Below, in pieces: positions 44,867-55,270 of a stretch of 64,000 bases of DNA. The stretch is from Anomaloglossus baeobatrachus (taxonomy: Eukaryota; Chordata; Amphibia; Anura; Aromobatidae). The notes under the pieces were generated by a model. It had not been told where the DNA came from and ran no database searches. It was given only the letters and a program-made list of their open reading frames with translations. The stretch covers positions 537,437,217 to 537,501,216 of the forward strand of contig NC_134356.1 of NCBI RefSeq assembly GCF_048569485.1, in the 5' to 3' direction. A program made the position numbers and the translations under genes. Every line of letters begins with the position of its first letter. The stretch's first letter is position 1.

Positions 44867-45596
44867 AGGCCACGTCACACTAAGCAACATCGCTAGCAAC
44901 ATCGCTGCTGAGGCACGACTTTTGTGACGTAGCAGCGATGTTGCTAGTGATGTCGCTGTGTGTGACATCCAGCAACAACCTGGCCCCTGCTGTGAGGTCG
45001 CTGGTTGTTGCTGAATGTCCTGGACTATTTTTTAGTTGTTTCTCTCCCGCTGTGAAGCACACATCGCTGTGTGTGACAGCGAGAGAGCAACAACTGAATG
45101 TGCAGGCAGCAGGAGCCGGCTTCTGTGGACTCTAGTAACCACGGTAAACATCGGGTAACCAAGAAGCCCTTACCTTGGTTACCCAATATTTACCTATGTT
45201 ACCAGTGTCCGCCGCTCTCACGCTGTCAGTGCCGGCTCCCTGCTCTCTGCACACATAGCCAGACTACACATCGGGTAATTAACCCGATGTGTACTGTGGC
45301 TAGGAGTGCAGGGAACAGGGAGCCGGCACTGGCAGTGTGAGAGCGGCGGACGCTGGTAACGAAGGTAAATATTGGGTAACCAAGGTAAGGGCTTCTTGGT
45401 TACCCGATGTTTAACGTGGTTACCAAGTGCAGTATGCTTCCACGCATCGCTGCTGGCTGGGGTCTGGTCACTGGTTGCTGGTGAGATCTGCCTGTGTGAC
45501 AGCTCAACAGCAACCCATGTAGCGACGCTCCAGCGATCCCTGCCAGGTCAGGTTGCTGGTGGGATCGCTGGAACGTCGCTTAGTGTGACGGTACCT
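44867..45596. mobile_element. TAA fold-back element of a second subfamily, 730 bp
   Basis: TAA is at 44864-44866 and 45597-45599. The ends are AGGCCACGTCACACTAAGC and GCTTAGTGTGACGGTACCT. The whole element is one long imperfect palindrome centred near 45277 (GGGTAATTAACCC). Its arms carry repeated ACATCGGGTAACCAAG motifs. It is inserted in the Tc1 5' leader. Non-coding. Confidence 0.83.
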
Positions 45597-45823
45597 TAAG
45601 GGACCATTTAAACACTTAAACACTTAAGCATTTGCAGGTGTTTTATGGTAATTATTCTAATTTACTGAGATAATGACTTTTGGGTTTTCATTGGCTGTAA
45701 GCCATAATCATCAACATTAACAGAAATAAACACTTGAAATAGATCACTCTGTGTGTAATGACACTATATGTATGTGTTTCTTTTTGTATTAAATTAATGA
45801 AATGAAATAGTGATGCACCCGTA

Positions 45824-46402
45824 ACTGGTTTAATGACATTATCAGCCCAGAACTGTTCAATTTATAATATTGCTGTCCTTTCAGAAAAGTCAAACCTTTT
45901 AAGAGAATATGTAGAAGCAATATTCAGCTAAGAAACAATTGTTCCATGCTTGCCATCCCCTATAATAACAGGCTTTTGTAGCCTTACATCCTAACAACTT
46001 GATAACGATTAGCCATGGAGAACTCCTACTGTTTGTCCTTTCTAATGTCCATATTAGGAGCCATAATGGACTCCTGACTTAAATGAACTAAAGTGATTGC
46101 TGCTCAGATTCCCCGAGATATGCATTTTATACTAATCACTAATTTCAATTACGCAACCATTTCCGTGAAACCTTATATATTCAAGTTTCCATTTAGCAAT
46201 AGATTTTCTCTGACTTAAACTTTGTGGCTTTTACTCAGCATCTATGATAGAAAACATACTCTACTAATAGAGGAAGACATTGATCAAAACAGATAAAAAA
46301 CTTACATAAATTAAATTCATTAATTCATTATATTCCATCAAAACCCTAGAAAGTGAGATATTGCAGATAGTTTCAATTTGGGACAACTGAATTTCTCCTT
46401 TG
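45824..46402. other. Repeat-free AT-rich segment
   Basis: No open frame or transposon signature. 45880-46260 has a non-repetitive texture with an octamer-like ATATGCATTTT, CAATTACG, TAATCACTAATTT and an AACAATTGTTCC palindrome. It is a second candidate for conserved noncoding DNA (inference only). Confidence 0.35.
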
Positions 46403-46406
46403 TGTA

Positions 46407-47642
46407 TGTGGCGCCCCTGAGGCTTCCGTCGCCACAGGACATTGCACCCCATCCAGCGGTGTGATGCCCCATTCTGGGTGAGGAAAGGAGTGAACACCGG
46501 TCCCCTGGTAAATCTACACAACATCCATTGTTAGGTACACACTGGGACCAGGGACAGTGGCAGTAACCCTTCCATGCTGCATGCTGGGAGGGGCCGTAAG
46601 ACCCATCCCTGCTCCTATAGTGTACAGCTTAGCAACTGGGGAGGTGGGAGGACCCTCCAGAGAGCAGTCAGAGAAAGGAAGGTCAAGTTTGAGGAGTCTG
46701 AGAGAGAGTGGGGAAGGAGGAGGAGGTCTGCAGGAGGCAGGCAAGGAGGAGAAGTAGAAGAAAAGCTCTAGTCAGTCAGGAGCTGAGAAGAAGAAAGAGA
46801 CGCTTCCTGGTGAAGATCCTGGGACTCAGAGGGTCCAGGTGACACCAAGCAGAGAAAAGAAGGGATTCCAGGGCCACGGATAGCTGTAGAGCTGTGGTGG
46901 CCTGTTCCACAGGAACATCGGTGGAGGAATCAAGCTGCAACAGGGGACGGTCCCTAGAAACCGGAGGAGTGCAAAATCATCTCCAAACAGTAAAAACCGA
47001 GGACCAGGGAAAGTTGTAAACTCCCCGGGCCACAGCCCACAGCAGAACCTCTAGAAAGGGGACAATCATCCGACAGGTGATCCCCCCAGCCTGGAGGCTG
47101 TAGTGGAGGCCGAGCAGGTTCATCCTAAAAGAGCTAGGCTTAGGAAGACAGCGGAAGACAGAGACACCTTAGAGAGAAGGGTACCGGTTTTTGCTCCAGG
47201 AATCACCCAGAAACGGCGGAGGTCCCTGACAGTGGGTTCCAGTCGTCTGAGGGCACCAGTGAGCTCCTACCAGGATGTGTGAGTAAAGAACTTGAAACTG
47301 CACCCCTGGTGTGGCCTCTGTTATTCCGTCTGCCTAGACTTTCACTACACCATAGACTCTCACGAGCACCAACTGTGCCCCGGGGCACCGCTCCACCTGT
47401 GGGGAGCAGTACCACCATTGCTGCCACTTCATCACCCCGGAGGCCTTACACAGCAGCGGCGGCTTAATAGCCGCAAACCACAGGTGGCGTCACGAACACA
47501 AACTTTATTCAAACCCCAAGTCACCAGCCATATTTAACTGACACCCACCAGGGCCACGGAGCCGGGCCCCGCCACCACTGACTACCTCCGGACTAGTCCG
47601 GCCCGGCACCGGGTGTCCCATAGCCCTGGGGTGGGCGAGACA
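46407..47642 (+). mobile_element. LTR-retrotransposon remnant, probably a solo LTR with short leader
   Basis: It begins TGTGGCGCCCC and ends GCGAGACA, and is flanked by TGTA on both sides (46403-46406 and 47643-47646). The start resembles the LTR start of the element at 48214-52640 (TGTGACGCCC, minus strand). GGTGGCGTCACGAACA near 47484 resembles the primer-binding-site area next to that element's LTR, so the LTR proper may end near 47482 with a leader fragment after it. No coding region is recognised. Fossil of unknown family. Confidence 0.5.
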
Positions 47643-47663
47643 TGTACAATGAAATAATACTAA

Positions 47664-48199
47664 AGGCTGCTTTACATGCAGCAACATCGCTAGCGATGTC
47701 GCTCGTGAAAGCACCTGCCTCCATCGTTTGTGCGTCACGGGCAAATCGCTAATACCCGTCACACCAACTTACCTACTTAGCGACGTCACTGTGGCCGGCG
47801 AACAGCCTCCTTTCTAAGGGGGCGGTTCGTGCGGCATCACAGCGACGTCACAAGGCAGGCGTCCAATAGAAGCGGAGGGGCAGAGAGCAGCCGCATTAAA
47901 GTCACGCCCACCTCATTGCCGGAGGACGCAGGTACGGTGTTGTTCGTCGTTCCTGGTGTGTCACACATAGCGATGTGTGCTGCCTCAGGAACGACAAACA
48001 ACCTGGGTCCAGCACCAGCAACGACATTAGGGAAATGAACGACCTGTCAACGATCAACGATAAGGTTTTTTTTTTTAATTTTAGCAGTCGCTTGTACGTG
48101 TCACATGCAACAATGTCGCTAACGAGGCCGGATGTGCATCACGAATTCCGTGACCCCAGCGATATCTCAATAGCGATGTCATTACGTGTAAAGCAGCCT
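47664..48199. mobile_element. TA/TAA fold-back element (Harbinger-like MITE), copy d
   Basis: The ends AAGGCTGCTTTACATGCAGC and CGTGTAAAGCAGCCTT are flanked by TA. The interior shares the GCGACGTCACTGTG/CAGCGACGTCAC and ACGCACAAACG-like themes of copies a-c. The target is ambiguous between TA and TWA. Non-coding. Confidence 0.75.
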
Positions 48200-48213
48200 T
48201 TAGGCAATAATCT

Positions 48214-49344
48214 TGTCGCGGGCAGAGGGGACGCGCTCGCCACGCTCGGGTCCGGGGCTTCTGCTGCTGCTGCTCGGTGGCTCGAGCGGTGGACCGGACC
48301 CGGGGACTCGAGCAGCGCTCCTCACCCGTGAGTGAAAAGGGGGTGATATGTTTAGGGAGATTGTCCGTGATGCCACCCACGGGTCATGGTGATAATGGCA
48401 CCACCGCTGCTGGTAACGGGGATCCCGGGAGAGATGGTAGGGTGCAGCTGAGATGTTGTCCCCTCCGTGGGCAGGGGTTGGTGATCCCGGGGCCCGATGG
48501 TGTATCGGGGAGGCCGGATGGCTGGGGTGCAGGGACTGCGCAGTGCGGTGCCAGACGGCACTGGTGTACTCACTCAGACAATCACTGACAGAGTCGCAGG
48601 TAAACCAAAATGGCCGGATGGACGGGTCCCGCAGCCGGCTGCAGTGCTGTTGTTGTGCTCTCCCCGGACTGCTGAGGGTGGCTGTCTTTCCCTGCACCTT
48701 TGAGAATGTTCTTGACTCCTGTGGTTACCCACCGGTAGTCCGCTCCCTGGCGTATAGGTGCCGTAGGAGCCCGTTTTGCCCGCAGGCGCTGGCCCTTGGA
48801 TCTCTAGTCTGTGGCGGTGGCTGTATTTCCTCTCTGGGTGGACGGTTGCCTTCAATCGGGACTTAGTAGTTGGGAAACCCCTAGGGTTCCTGTCACATTC
48901 GGATTTGACTATTGACGGCGGCTCCAAGCCTGGTCGGGGTCCGATGGCCCTGCCTGTGTGCTTAGCTTTACTCCATTCCCCAGTCCGGTACCGGCGGGCC
49001 GACGCCCGACCCTGTTCCTTAGGGCTCTGCAGAGTTCCACCAACTCCTGCAGATGGCCACCACCGTCTGCCAACCTTGCTGTCAGTGTCTGGGCTCCAAC
49101 CCAGACACCTCAAGTGTTCACTCCTCTCACTTTCACCTCCAAGACTAAACTGACACTTTTCCCGTCTCCAGGCCTGTGAACTCCTCGGTGGGTGGGGCCA
49201 ACCACCTGGCTCCGCCCCACCTGGTGTGGACATCAGACTCTGGAGGGAGGCAACAAGGGTTTTTGTTTGACTGTTGTAACTGCCTAGGTTGGGGGTGTGT
49301 GTGTTGGTATGTATGTGACTACCTGGCTAGTCTAGGGCGTCACA
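48214..49344 (-). repeat. 3' LTR of the compact element
   Basis: A near copy of 51513-52640. GC-rich, with a GCTGCTGCTGCT run near 48260. A 219-codon minus-strand frame runs through 48574-49233 in this LTR and in its twin. Confidence 0.85.
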
Positions 49345-50054
49345 TTCCCCCTTGGTAAAATGCAGACCGTCCGCGGGCTGCCCGTCCATCACCGGTTTTA
49401 TTTATTTTTTTTTTTCAAACTGTAAAAAGATAATTAACATATTAAAGCATTCAATATACGCATATTTTCAAGTCTTCCCTTACGGGAGGTGCATTGCTTT
49501 TAACGTTTCAAACATTTTTATTAAATAGACGGGTTCACGGTCATCAGCTCTCCCACCCAAATAACCTGATCCTTGATGCTGCCCCTAAGAAACGGGCAGC
49601 ACCCCTTTACCCCAGTCTAGGTCCAGGCCACCCGAGCGGGAACGGGCACGGTGTCTCGCACCCGGCTGTCACTTCAGGGGACCCCACTTCCAGGGGGAAC
49701 CCTGACCCCCGGAGGATGGCCACCGGTCCTGGTGGTGGCCGGGCCCCAGCCTGCTCTGCTGCGGGCCCTTCCTCCAATCTGCCTCTCCGGAGGCGGTACG
49801 GACGGAAACCAGCCCACCAAACCATTTACAAACCCACAAGTTCGTGGGTGGCCTGCAAGTTCTCGGCCATGTTCATGAGCAGTTTCTCATGTGGGCGGTA
49901 AACACATAGAGTCCCTCCGGGGACAACTTGCTGGCAACAGCCGGGTAATCACTGTCGACAATCAGGTGAAAACTTCGGTTGATTCGGATTCATTCATTCA
50001 TTCAGATGAGGGTCCCAACAGGGACAACTTGGTTGCAACGGAGGACAGCTGCCT

Positions 50055-51089
50055 TTACTGGAGGTCACCGTCGCCACTTACTTCCTTCAGATCCGCCTTG
50101 GGACTGTACGGCGGAGGAGGTAACCGGGGCTGCTCGAGGTCATCATGGCTCACCCTTCTCTGGACATCCAGGGCGAACCAGCCCCTCTCTCCCAGGTGGC
50201 AGGTATAGGTGACCAACTCACCCGCACAGAGGTCACGCTTCGGATGGCCCAGGGGCAGCTGGCTGTGCACATCTCGCCTGGAGAAGATTGCCTCGACCCC
50301 CAGGATTGGCTTGTGAATAAAGCCCCATCCCCGCCAGGGGTAGAACTGCCGGATTTGACCTTGAAAGATCGGGCCCCGAGCTTCGGGAGAGGCTCTCCGG
50401 AGAGCGTCCTTTGCCTCTACAGTGCGGGCCAGAATACCAGCCTTCTCTTTCTCCTGGGCCTCTGTCTCTCGGCCCATCAGGTTTGGCCGCCGCTCCCAAC
50501 ATGGCGGCTCCTTTAGCGCGGGGGTTGGGCCCAGCAGGTACCCCCTGATGCGGGCCACGACCGGCACCTTCTGGGTAGGGGGGCACCGCTGTGTCGCGGC
50601 CTGTTTTGCTGCCTTGCAGCGGCAACCCTCCGCGGCCTCAGCCGAGGCCTGGAGCTTGGGAGCGGTCAGCGTCACTTTCCGGGCTTGAGGCGGGCTATCT
50701 TCCACCTCTGTACTGGACAGGCAGACTGCCGGGGCCTCCTCGGGTGCGGCTCCTTCCGGGCTGGATTGCTCCCTTTGGGGAGCGGGCACCCTCCAGGGGA
50801 GCGGGGTCGGTGCTGGCCGGGTAAGCTGTCGTCCGCGGGCAGCGCCTGCAGGTAGACCTTCGTGGGCGGGAGCGATGTCATCTGTTGCCGAGTTCGAGAG
50901 CAGCGGGCCGACCGGCGGGGTGGCACCAACCAACACGGGCAGCGGGGAACGCAGCAGGCTGAGCGGGGGCAGACCGGGCTCCTCGACCGCAGCGACCAGT
51001 CCCTCCGGGACACAGGGGCTTGGGTCACTCACCCACTCCTCCGACTCTGCTTTCGCCTCACGGGCCTGCACGGTCATCACCACTTCCAC
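50055..51089 (-). CDS. Cold-shock-domain-like protein of the LTR element
   Basis: A 344-codon frame in the element's sense direction. Residues 1-225 are Pro/Ala/Glu-rich and look disordered. Residues about 245-310 resemble a cold-shock domain. GQIRQFYPWRGWGFIHK matches the RNP1-type Gly-x-[IV]-[KR]-x-F-x4-G-[WF]-G-F-I pattern, EAIFSRRDV sits at the RNP2 position (family DVFVHFSAI-like), and AGELVTYTCHLGERGWFALDVQ gives the last strands, where families have a Gly and Ala-x-x-Val. The tail is acidic and proline-rich. Cold-shock domains bind single-stranded nucleic acid, so an RNA-binding, gag-replacing role is possible (inference). I chose the first Met near 51089. No homologue is known to me. 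Confidence 0.7.
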   Translation of the reverse strand: MEVVMTVQAREAKAESEEWVSDPSPCVPEGLVAAVEEPGLPPLSLLRSPLPVLVGATPPVGPLLSNSATDDIAPAHEGLPAGAARGRQLTRPAPTPLPWRVPAPQREQSSPEGAAPEEAPAVCLSSTEVEDSPPQARKVTLTAPKLQASAEAAEGCRCKAAKQAATQRCPPTQKVPVVARIRGYLLGPTPALKEPPCWERRPNLMGRETEAQEKEKAGILARTVEAKDALRRASPEARGPIFQGQIRQFYPWRGWGFIHKPILGVEAIFSRRDVHSQLPLGHPKRDLCAGELVTYTCHLGERGWFALDVQRRVSHDDLEQPRLPPPPYSPKADLKEVSGDGDLQ

Positions 51090-51512
51090 TATTCCAGCCT
51101 CCCATACTTATACAAGGAGCTGGAGCCGGGTCTGCAGCCTGCGGCTTAACTGTGCCACTCGAGCTTCCACCCACGCCGCTGTTCCGGGTGTGGGCCTGCT
51201 GTACAGAACGAACATCCTGCCTGCTTGGCCTCCAGGAACGGAATATGTTTCAGGGTCCTGGCATCCCCGCTTCCTATGCCCTCGTCTACATTAGGCAGGC
51301 TTTCACCCGCCCCCCTTGGTTTATTTTTAGCACTTCCGCTTGTTGGGGGTGGGGCTTCACTTTCGCGCCTTCCCTGCTCGGGAAAGACGCTCGAGCGGGA
51401 AATGTTCGCACCAAAGATGGCGGCGCTTTCAATTTTTCGGCCGCCGGCGGAGACTGTAAGGCGCACTTCTACTGGTAAGTAGATCGACTCGATCCTGTTC
51501 GTGATGCCAAGT

Positions 51513-52640
51513 TGTCGCGGGCGGAGGGGACGCGCTCGCCGTGCTCGGGTCCAGGGCTTCTGCTGCTGCTCGTTGGCTCGAGCGGTGAACCGGACCCGGG
51601 GACTCGAGCAGCGCTCCTCACCTGTGAGTTAAAAGGGGGTGGTATGTTTAGGGAGATTGTTCGTGACGCCAGCCACGGGTTGTGGTGATAATGGCACCAC
51701 CACTGCTGGTAACGGGGATCCCGGGAGAGATGGTAGGGTGCAGCTGAGATGTTGTCCCCTCCGTGGGCAGGGGTTGGTGATCCCGGGGCCCGATGGTGTA
51801 ATGGGGAGGCCGGACGGCTGGGGTGCAGGGACTGTGCGGCGCGGTGCTGGACGGCACTGGTGTACTCACTCAGACAATCACTGACAGAGTCGTAGGTAAA
51901 TCAAAACGGCCGGATGGACAGGTCCCGCAGCCGGCTGCAGTGCTGTTGTTGTGCTCTCCCCGGACTGCTGAGGGTGGCTGTCTTTCCCTGCACCTTTGAG
52001 AAAGTTCTTGACTCCTGTGGTTACCCACCGGTAGTCCTCTCCCCGGCGTATAGGTACCGTAGGAGCCCGTTTTGCCCGCAGGCGCTGGCCCTTGGATCTC
52101 TAGCCTGTGGCGGTGGCTGTATATCCTCTCTGGGTGGACGGTTGCCTTCAATCGGGACTTAGTAGTTGGGAAACCCCTGGGGTTCCTGTCACATTCGGAT
52201 TTGACTATTGACGGCGGCTCCAAGCCTGGTCGGGGTCCGATGGCCCTGCCTGTGTGCTTAGCTTCACTCCATTCCCCGGTCCGGTACCGGCGGGCCGATG
52301 CCCGACCCCGGTCCTTACGGCTCTGCGGAGTTCCACCAACTCCTGCAGACGGCCACCACCATCTGCCTACCTTGATGTCAGTGTCTGGGCTCCAACCCAG
52401 ACACCTCAAGTGTTCACTCCTCTCACTTTCATCTCCAAGACTAAACTGACACTTTTTCTGCCTCCAGGCCTGTGAACTCCTCGGTGGGTGGGGCCAACCG
52501 CCTGGCTCCACCCCACCTGGTGTGGACATCAGACTCTGGAGGGAGGCAACAAGGGTTTTTGTTTGACTGTTGTAACCACCTAGGGAGGGGGTGTGTGTTT
52601 TGGTATGTATGTGACTACCTGGCTAGTCCAGGGCGTCACA
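51513..52640 (-). repeat. 5' LTR of the compact element
   Basis: The twin of 48214-49344. The CACATACATACC...TAGCCAGG segment near the start of the LTR (minus strand, about 52600-52640) is conserved between copies. It has a 219-codon minus-strand frame at 51870-52529. Confidence 0.85.
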
Positions 52641-53095
52641 TTCTCACTCTGTGTTTTTGCTACTTTTTTTTGCATGTTTTTTTTCATTGGTTTTATGCAA
52701 ATAAATGTAAATAAAAAGCTGCTTTTTACAGTCCTAGCAAAGCCTATGAGATTCCAGAAATCTCATGCATGCACACTTGCTTTTTTTCCTGACTAAAATG
52801 GAAAAACTGCTGCATTTTTTAAAGAAGTAGCATGTCAATTCTTTCATCAATTTTGCTGCTTTTCTCACCATTAAAAGCAATGAGAGTGAAAAAAACGCAG
52901 CTGCATGTTTGCTGTGTTTTTTTTCCTGCATTTTTGCTGCTTTTGCTAACTTTATTTAAACATGTACTATAGAGAAATGACAAACCAAAATGTATAAAAA
53001 AACACAGCAAAAATGCAGCAAAATCGCAGCTTTTTTACTGCCGAGACAGCAGGTTTTGCTGCAGAAAAAAACGTAAAGTGTGAACATAGCCTATG
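52641..53095. repeat. Remnant of a fold-back element
   Basis: Rich in AAAACGCAGC and TTTTTGCTGC motifs in both orientations. It ends in GTAAAGTGTGAACATAGCCT, which resembles the end of the element at 53713-54084. The left end is not visible and may be lost next to the LTR element. Confidence 0.55.
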
Positions 53096-53709
53096 ACTTC
53101 CTGAGCAATGGGAAACAAAGCATCTGTGTTTATATATTACAGGGCCATAGGCTCTTGGTTCAATGATGCATCTAGATCCTTTGGATTCCAGCGCAACGTT
53201 TGATGTTGAACCCTGCTCACCACCACCAACACATTATTGTTCAGCTGTGCATGCCTAAGTGGACATTAGAAAAAGCAGTAGTTTTAGACCAATTTTCCCA
53301 CCACACATTGACCAAATTCTAGTAGATAACAGCTCCATAAAGGAAATCTGTAGACTATGAGTGAACCTTAAGTTCGGTGTTTGGTACAAACTCAGATTTA
53401 TCCAAGTAAACAATGTTTGGGTTCGGAGTTCGGGAGCTTAATGAATGCAAACAACGTGCACGAACATCGCTGTCCTCAGGTACGCTCTGTGCTTGTCCCA
53501 GTGTGAGCTGCTTGCAGTGTTTGAATGGCTTGCACTGGGGGTAGCAACAACATGATGGATATAGTGTACAAAAATGATGGAAAAAAACCTTGACCACCCG
53601 CTCCTAGAAGTAATCTGTTTATGGCTGGCTGCATGTGGGTGGAGACCCAAAATGCCAATCAGTGACTTCAATTAAAGTTCAGGTCTAGTCTGAGTCCAAA
53701 ACCAAACTT
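53096..53709. other. Spacer, nothing recognised
   Basis: No long frame with a family signature and no tandem repeat. The frames near 53355-53670 (60-80 codons, minus strand) have no support. Confidence 0.45.
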
Positions 53710-53712
53710 TAA

Positions 53713-54084
53713 GGTTATGTGTCCACGGGAATATGTATCTGCAGATTTTTCTGCATCAAAATCCACAGCTTTCCCGCTAAATCCGCACCTTTTCATACGT
53801 GCGGATTTGATGCGGATTTTGGTGCGGATTTTTTTTTTTTTCAATTTTATAGCCAAAATCCGGACGAAAATCCGCAACAATAATTGACATGTTGCAGATT
53901 TTTCCAGTCGAAAATCTGCACAATTTCCGCTGCGGAAAAATCCGCAACGTGGACACAGCATTTCCCAAATGTCATAGAAATGGCTGGGGAGTAGCTGTGC
54001 TGCAGATTTTCGGGAAATCCGCGGCTTTTCCACGATAAATCCGCGGCAAAATCCGCGCATTTTTCGCAGCGTGGGCACATAGCC
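53713..54084. mobile_element. Fold-back element (MITE) rich in AAATCCGC motifs
   Basis: The ends GGTTATGTGTCCACGGG and GCGTGGGCACATAGCC are inverted. The whole 372 bp is a palindrome built from GCGGATTT/AAATCCGC words. TAA flanks the left and TCA the right, so a TWA-type target is possible. Non-coding. Confidence 0.75.
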
Positions 54085-54297
54085 TCACAAATTCAACTGG
54101 ACCAGCAAAACCAGAACTTCCACAGGTTCATTCATTTCTACTTTAGACCATTTAACAAAATACTATATAGGTGAAATTTTCTTTAATTGTAGTAACTCAA
54201 CTTCCCTCATCTCACACTGGCATGATTATTACTCTTTTCTGCCATGACTATAGAAATTAAGTAAAATATATCTTTGTACCGTGTTAGCCAGTAGAGA

Positions 54298-54533
54298 TAA
54301 AAAAAATTGTTTAAAAGAACTGAGAGTCCTCAGTGGTTGATACCTTTTAATGGCTAACTGAAAAGATGGTAATAATTGCAAGCTTTCAAGACTACTCAGG
54401 TCTCTTCATCAGGCATGCCTGATGAAGAGACCTGAGTAGTCTCGAAAGCTTGCAATTATTACCATCTTTTCAGTTAGCCATTAAAAGGTATCAACCACTG
54501 AGGACTCTCAGTTCTTTTAAACAATTTTTTTTA
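54298..54533. repeat. Near-perfect 236-bp palindrome
   Basis: Two 118-bp arms meet at GGCATGCC (centre between 54415 and 54416) with no spacer and, by my reading, one mismatch (CTTTCAAG versus CTCGAAAG near 54396/54436). Each arm contains CCTGATGAAGAGACCTGAGT and TTAGCCATTAAAAGG. The arm sequence is of a kind found dispersed in fish and amphibian genomes. I think this is two head-to-head copies of an element end, perhaps Penelope-like, but the family is uncertain. Confidence 0.9.
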
Positions 54534-55270
54534 TAGAAATTAATGCACAGCTAAATTTGGCTGATGATTTCTTCAACCCGTCCACATTTTTCCAGCACCT
54601 CTGCACAATCTTCCCATTGTCATAGCTATTAATTTTCACCAGAAAATGAAAACTCCCTAATTTCCCTACACATTAATACTGCCACCTTGTATGTCCCCTA
54701 ACAGTAACTGTTCATTATTTGTGCTTTCATGCAGTACCTGTGTATACTCTGTGCTTTAGACAGTAATAGTGTCCCATTCTCCATACAAAAAAATGTAATA
54801 TCCCTTTTGTAATGTAACCCTTTCAGTGCTCCTCTGTTTCTGTTTATAAAGTATATATAATTAAACTCACCTGTTCCCATGATGATCAGTAGGCTCGTTC
54901 CTCCTTCTTTGTGCCACCCATTGCCCCATGTAGATTAGACAATGAAGTGATGTAATTGATACCTTATCCAGAGGTGTATTTAGGCTTTCCAGCACCCGGG
55001 GAAAGAATTCAGTTTGGTGCCCCCCATGTGACCAATTATTCATATGTGATTTGCACACTTACAGTCACATGATGACGAGCTGCTCTTAGTAATTCACTCG
55101 ATGTTCAAAGAGAAACGTAGGAAGAAAAGTTAATTGTCACATGTAGGTATGAAACTCATATATGAGTGGAAGGGCCATATGATGACTACTAGAACCAGAA
55201 GCAGAGCTGAATCCTGACAGGGAGTATATTACATGCTGCTAGGATTGGGTTAAACTGTTTAATTTTTTTT
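54534..55270. other. Spacer, nothing recognised
   Basis: AT-rich sequence without long frames. 54960-55030 (CAGCACCCGGGGAAAGAATT, then GGTGCCCCCCATGTGACC) resembles a short dispersed repeat that I cannot name. Confidence 0.4.

Larger units (their letters stand above)
36766..45821 (-). mobile_element. Tc1 transposon split by a hAT and a fold-back element
   Basis: Inverted ends of about 200 bp: 36766-36965 (TAGGTGCATCTCAATTAATT, then AACATTAACAG in reverse, and so on) pairs with 45655-45821. TA flanks both ends (36764-36765 and 45822-45823). The left part carries the transposase 3' portion on the minus strand. The transposase 5' region (GGACATCTGTTAAG on the left and TCAGCAGTCTTCCCC on the right) is split by the hAT at 38017-44813, and the 5' leader is split by a TAA fold-back element at 44867-45596. 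Confidence 0.9.
48214..52640 (-). mobile_element. Compact LTR retrotransposon encoding a cold-shock-like protein
   Basis: Two long terminal repeats of about 1.13 kb (48214-49344 and 51513-52640) lie in the same orientation. Read on the minus strand they start TGTGACGCCC and end GCGACA. A polypurine tract (ACCAAGGGGGAA) sits directly before the 3' LTR at 49345-49356, and a TGGCATCACGAACAGGAT primer-site-like stretch lies just after the 5' LTR at about 51492-51509. The 2.2-kb interior has one long sense frame (50055-51089). There is no protease, RT or integrase, so it must have been non-autonomous. In stretches I compared, the LTRs differ by roughly 5 percent, which suggests a moderately old insertion. 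I see no clear target duplication. Structurally it looks whole. Confidence 0.82.

Noticed and set aside
48277-49153. Plus-strand frames of 100-140 codons in the LTRs
   Set aside because: They are antisense to the element and GC-driven, with no domain signature.
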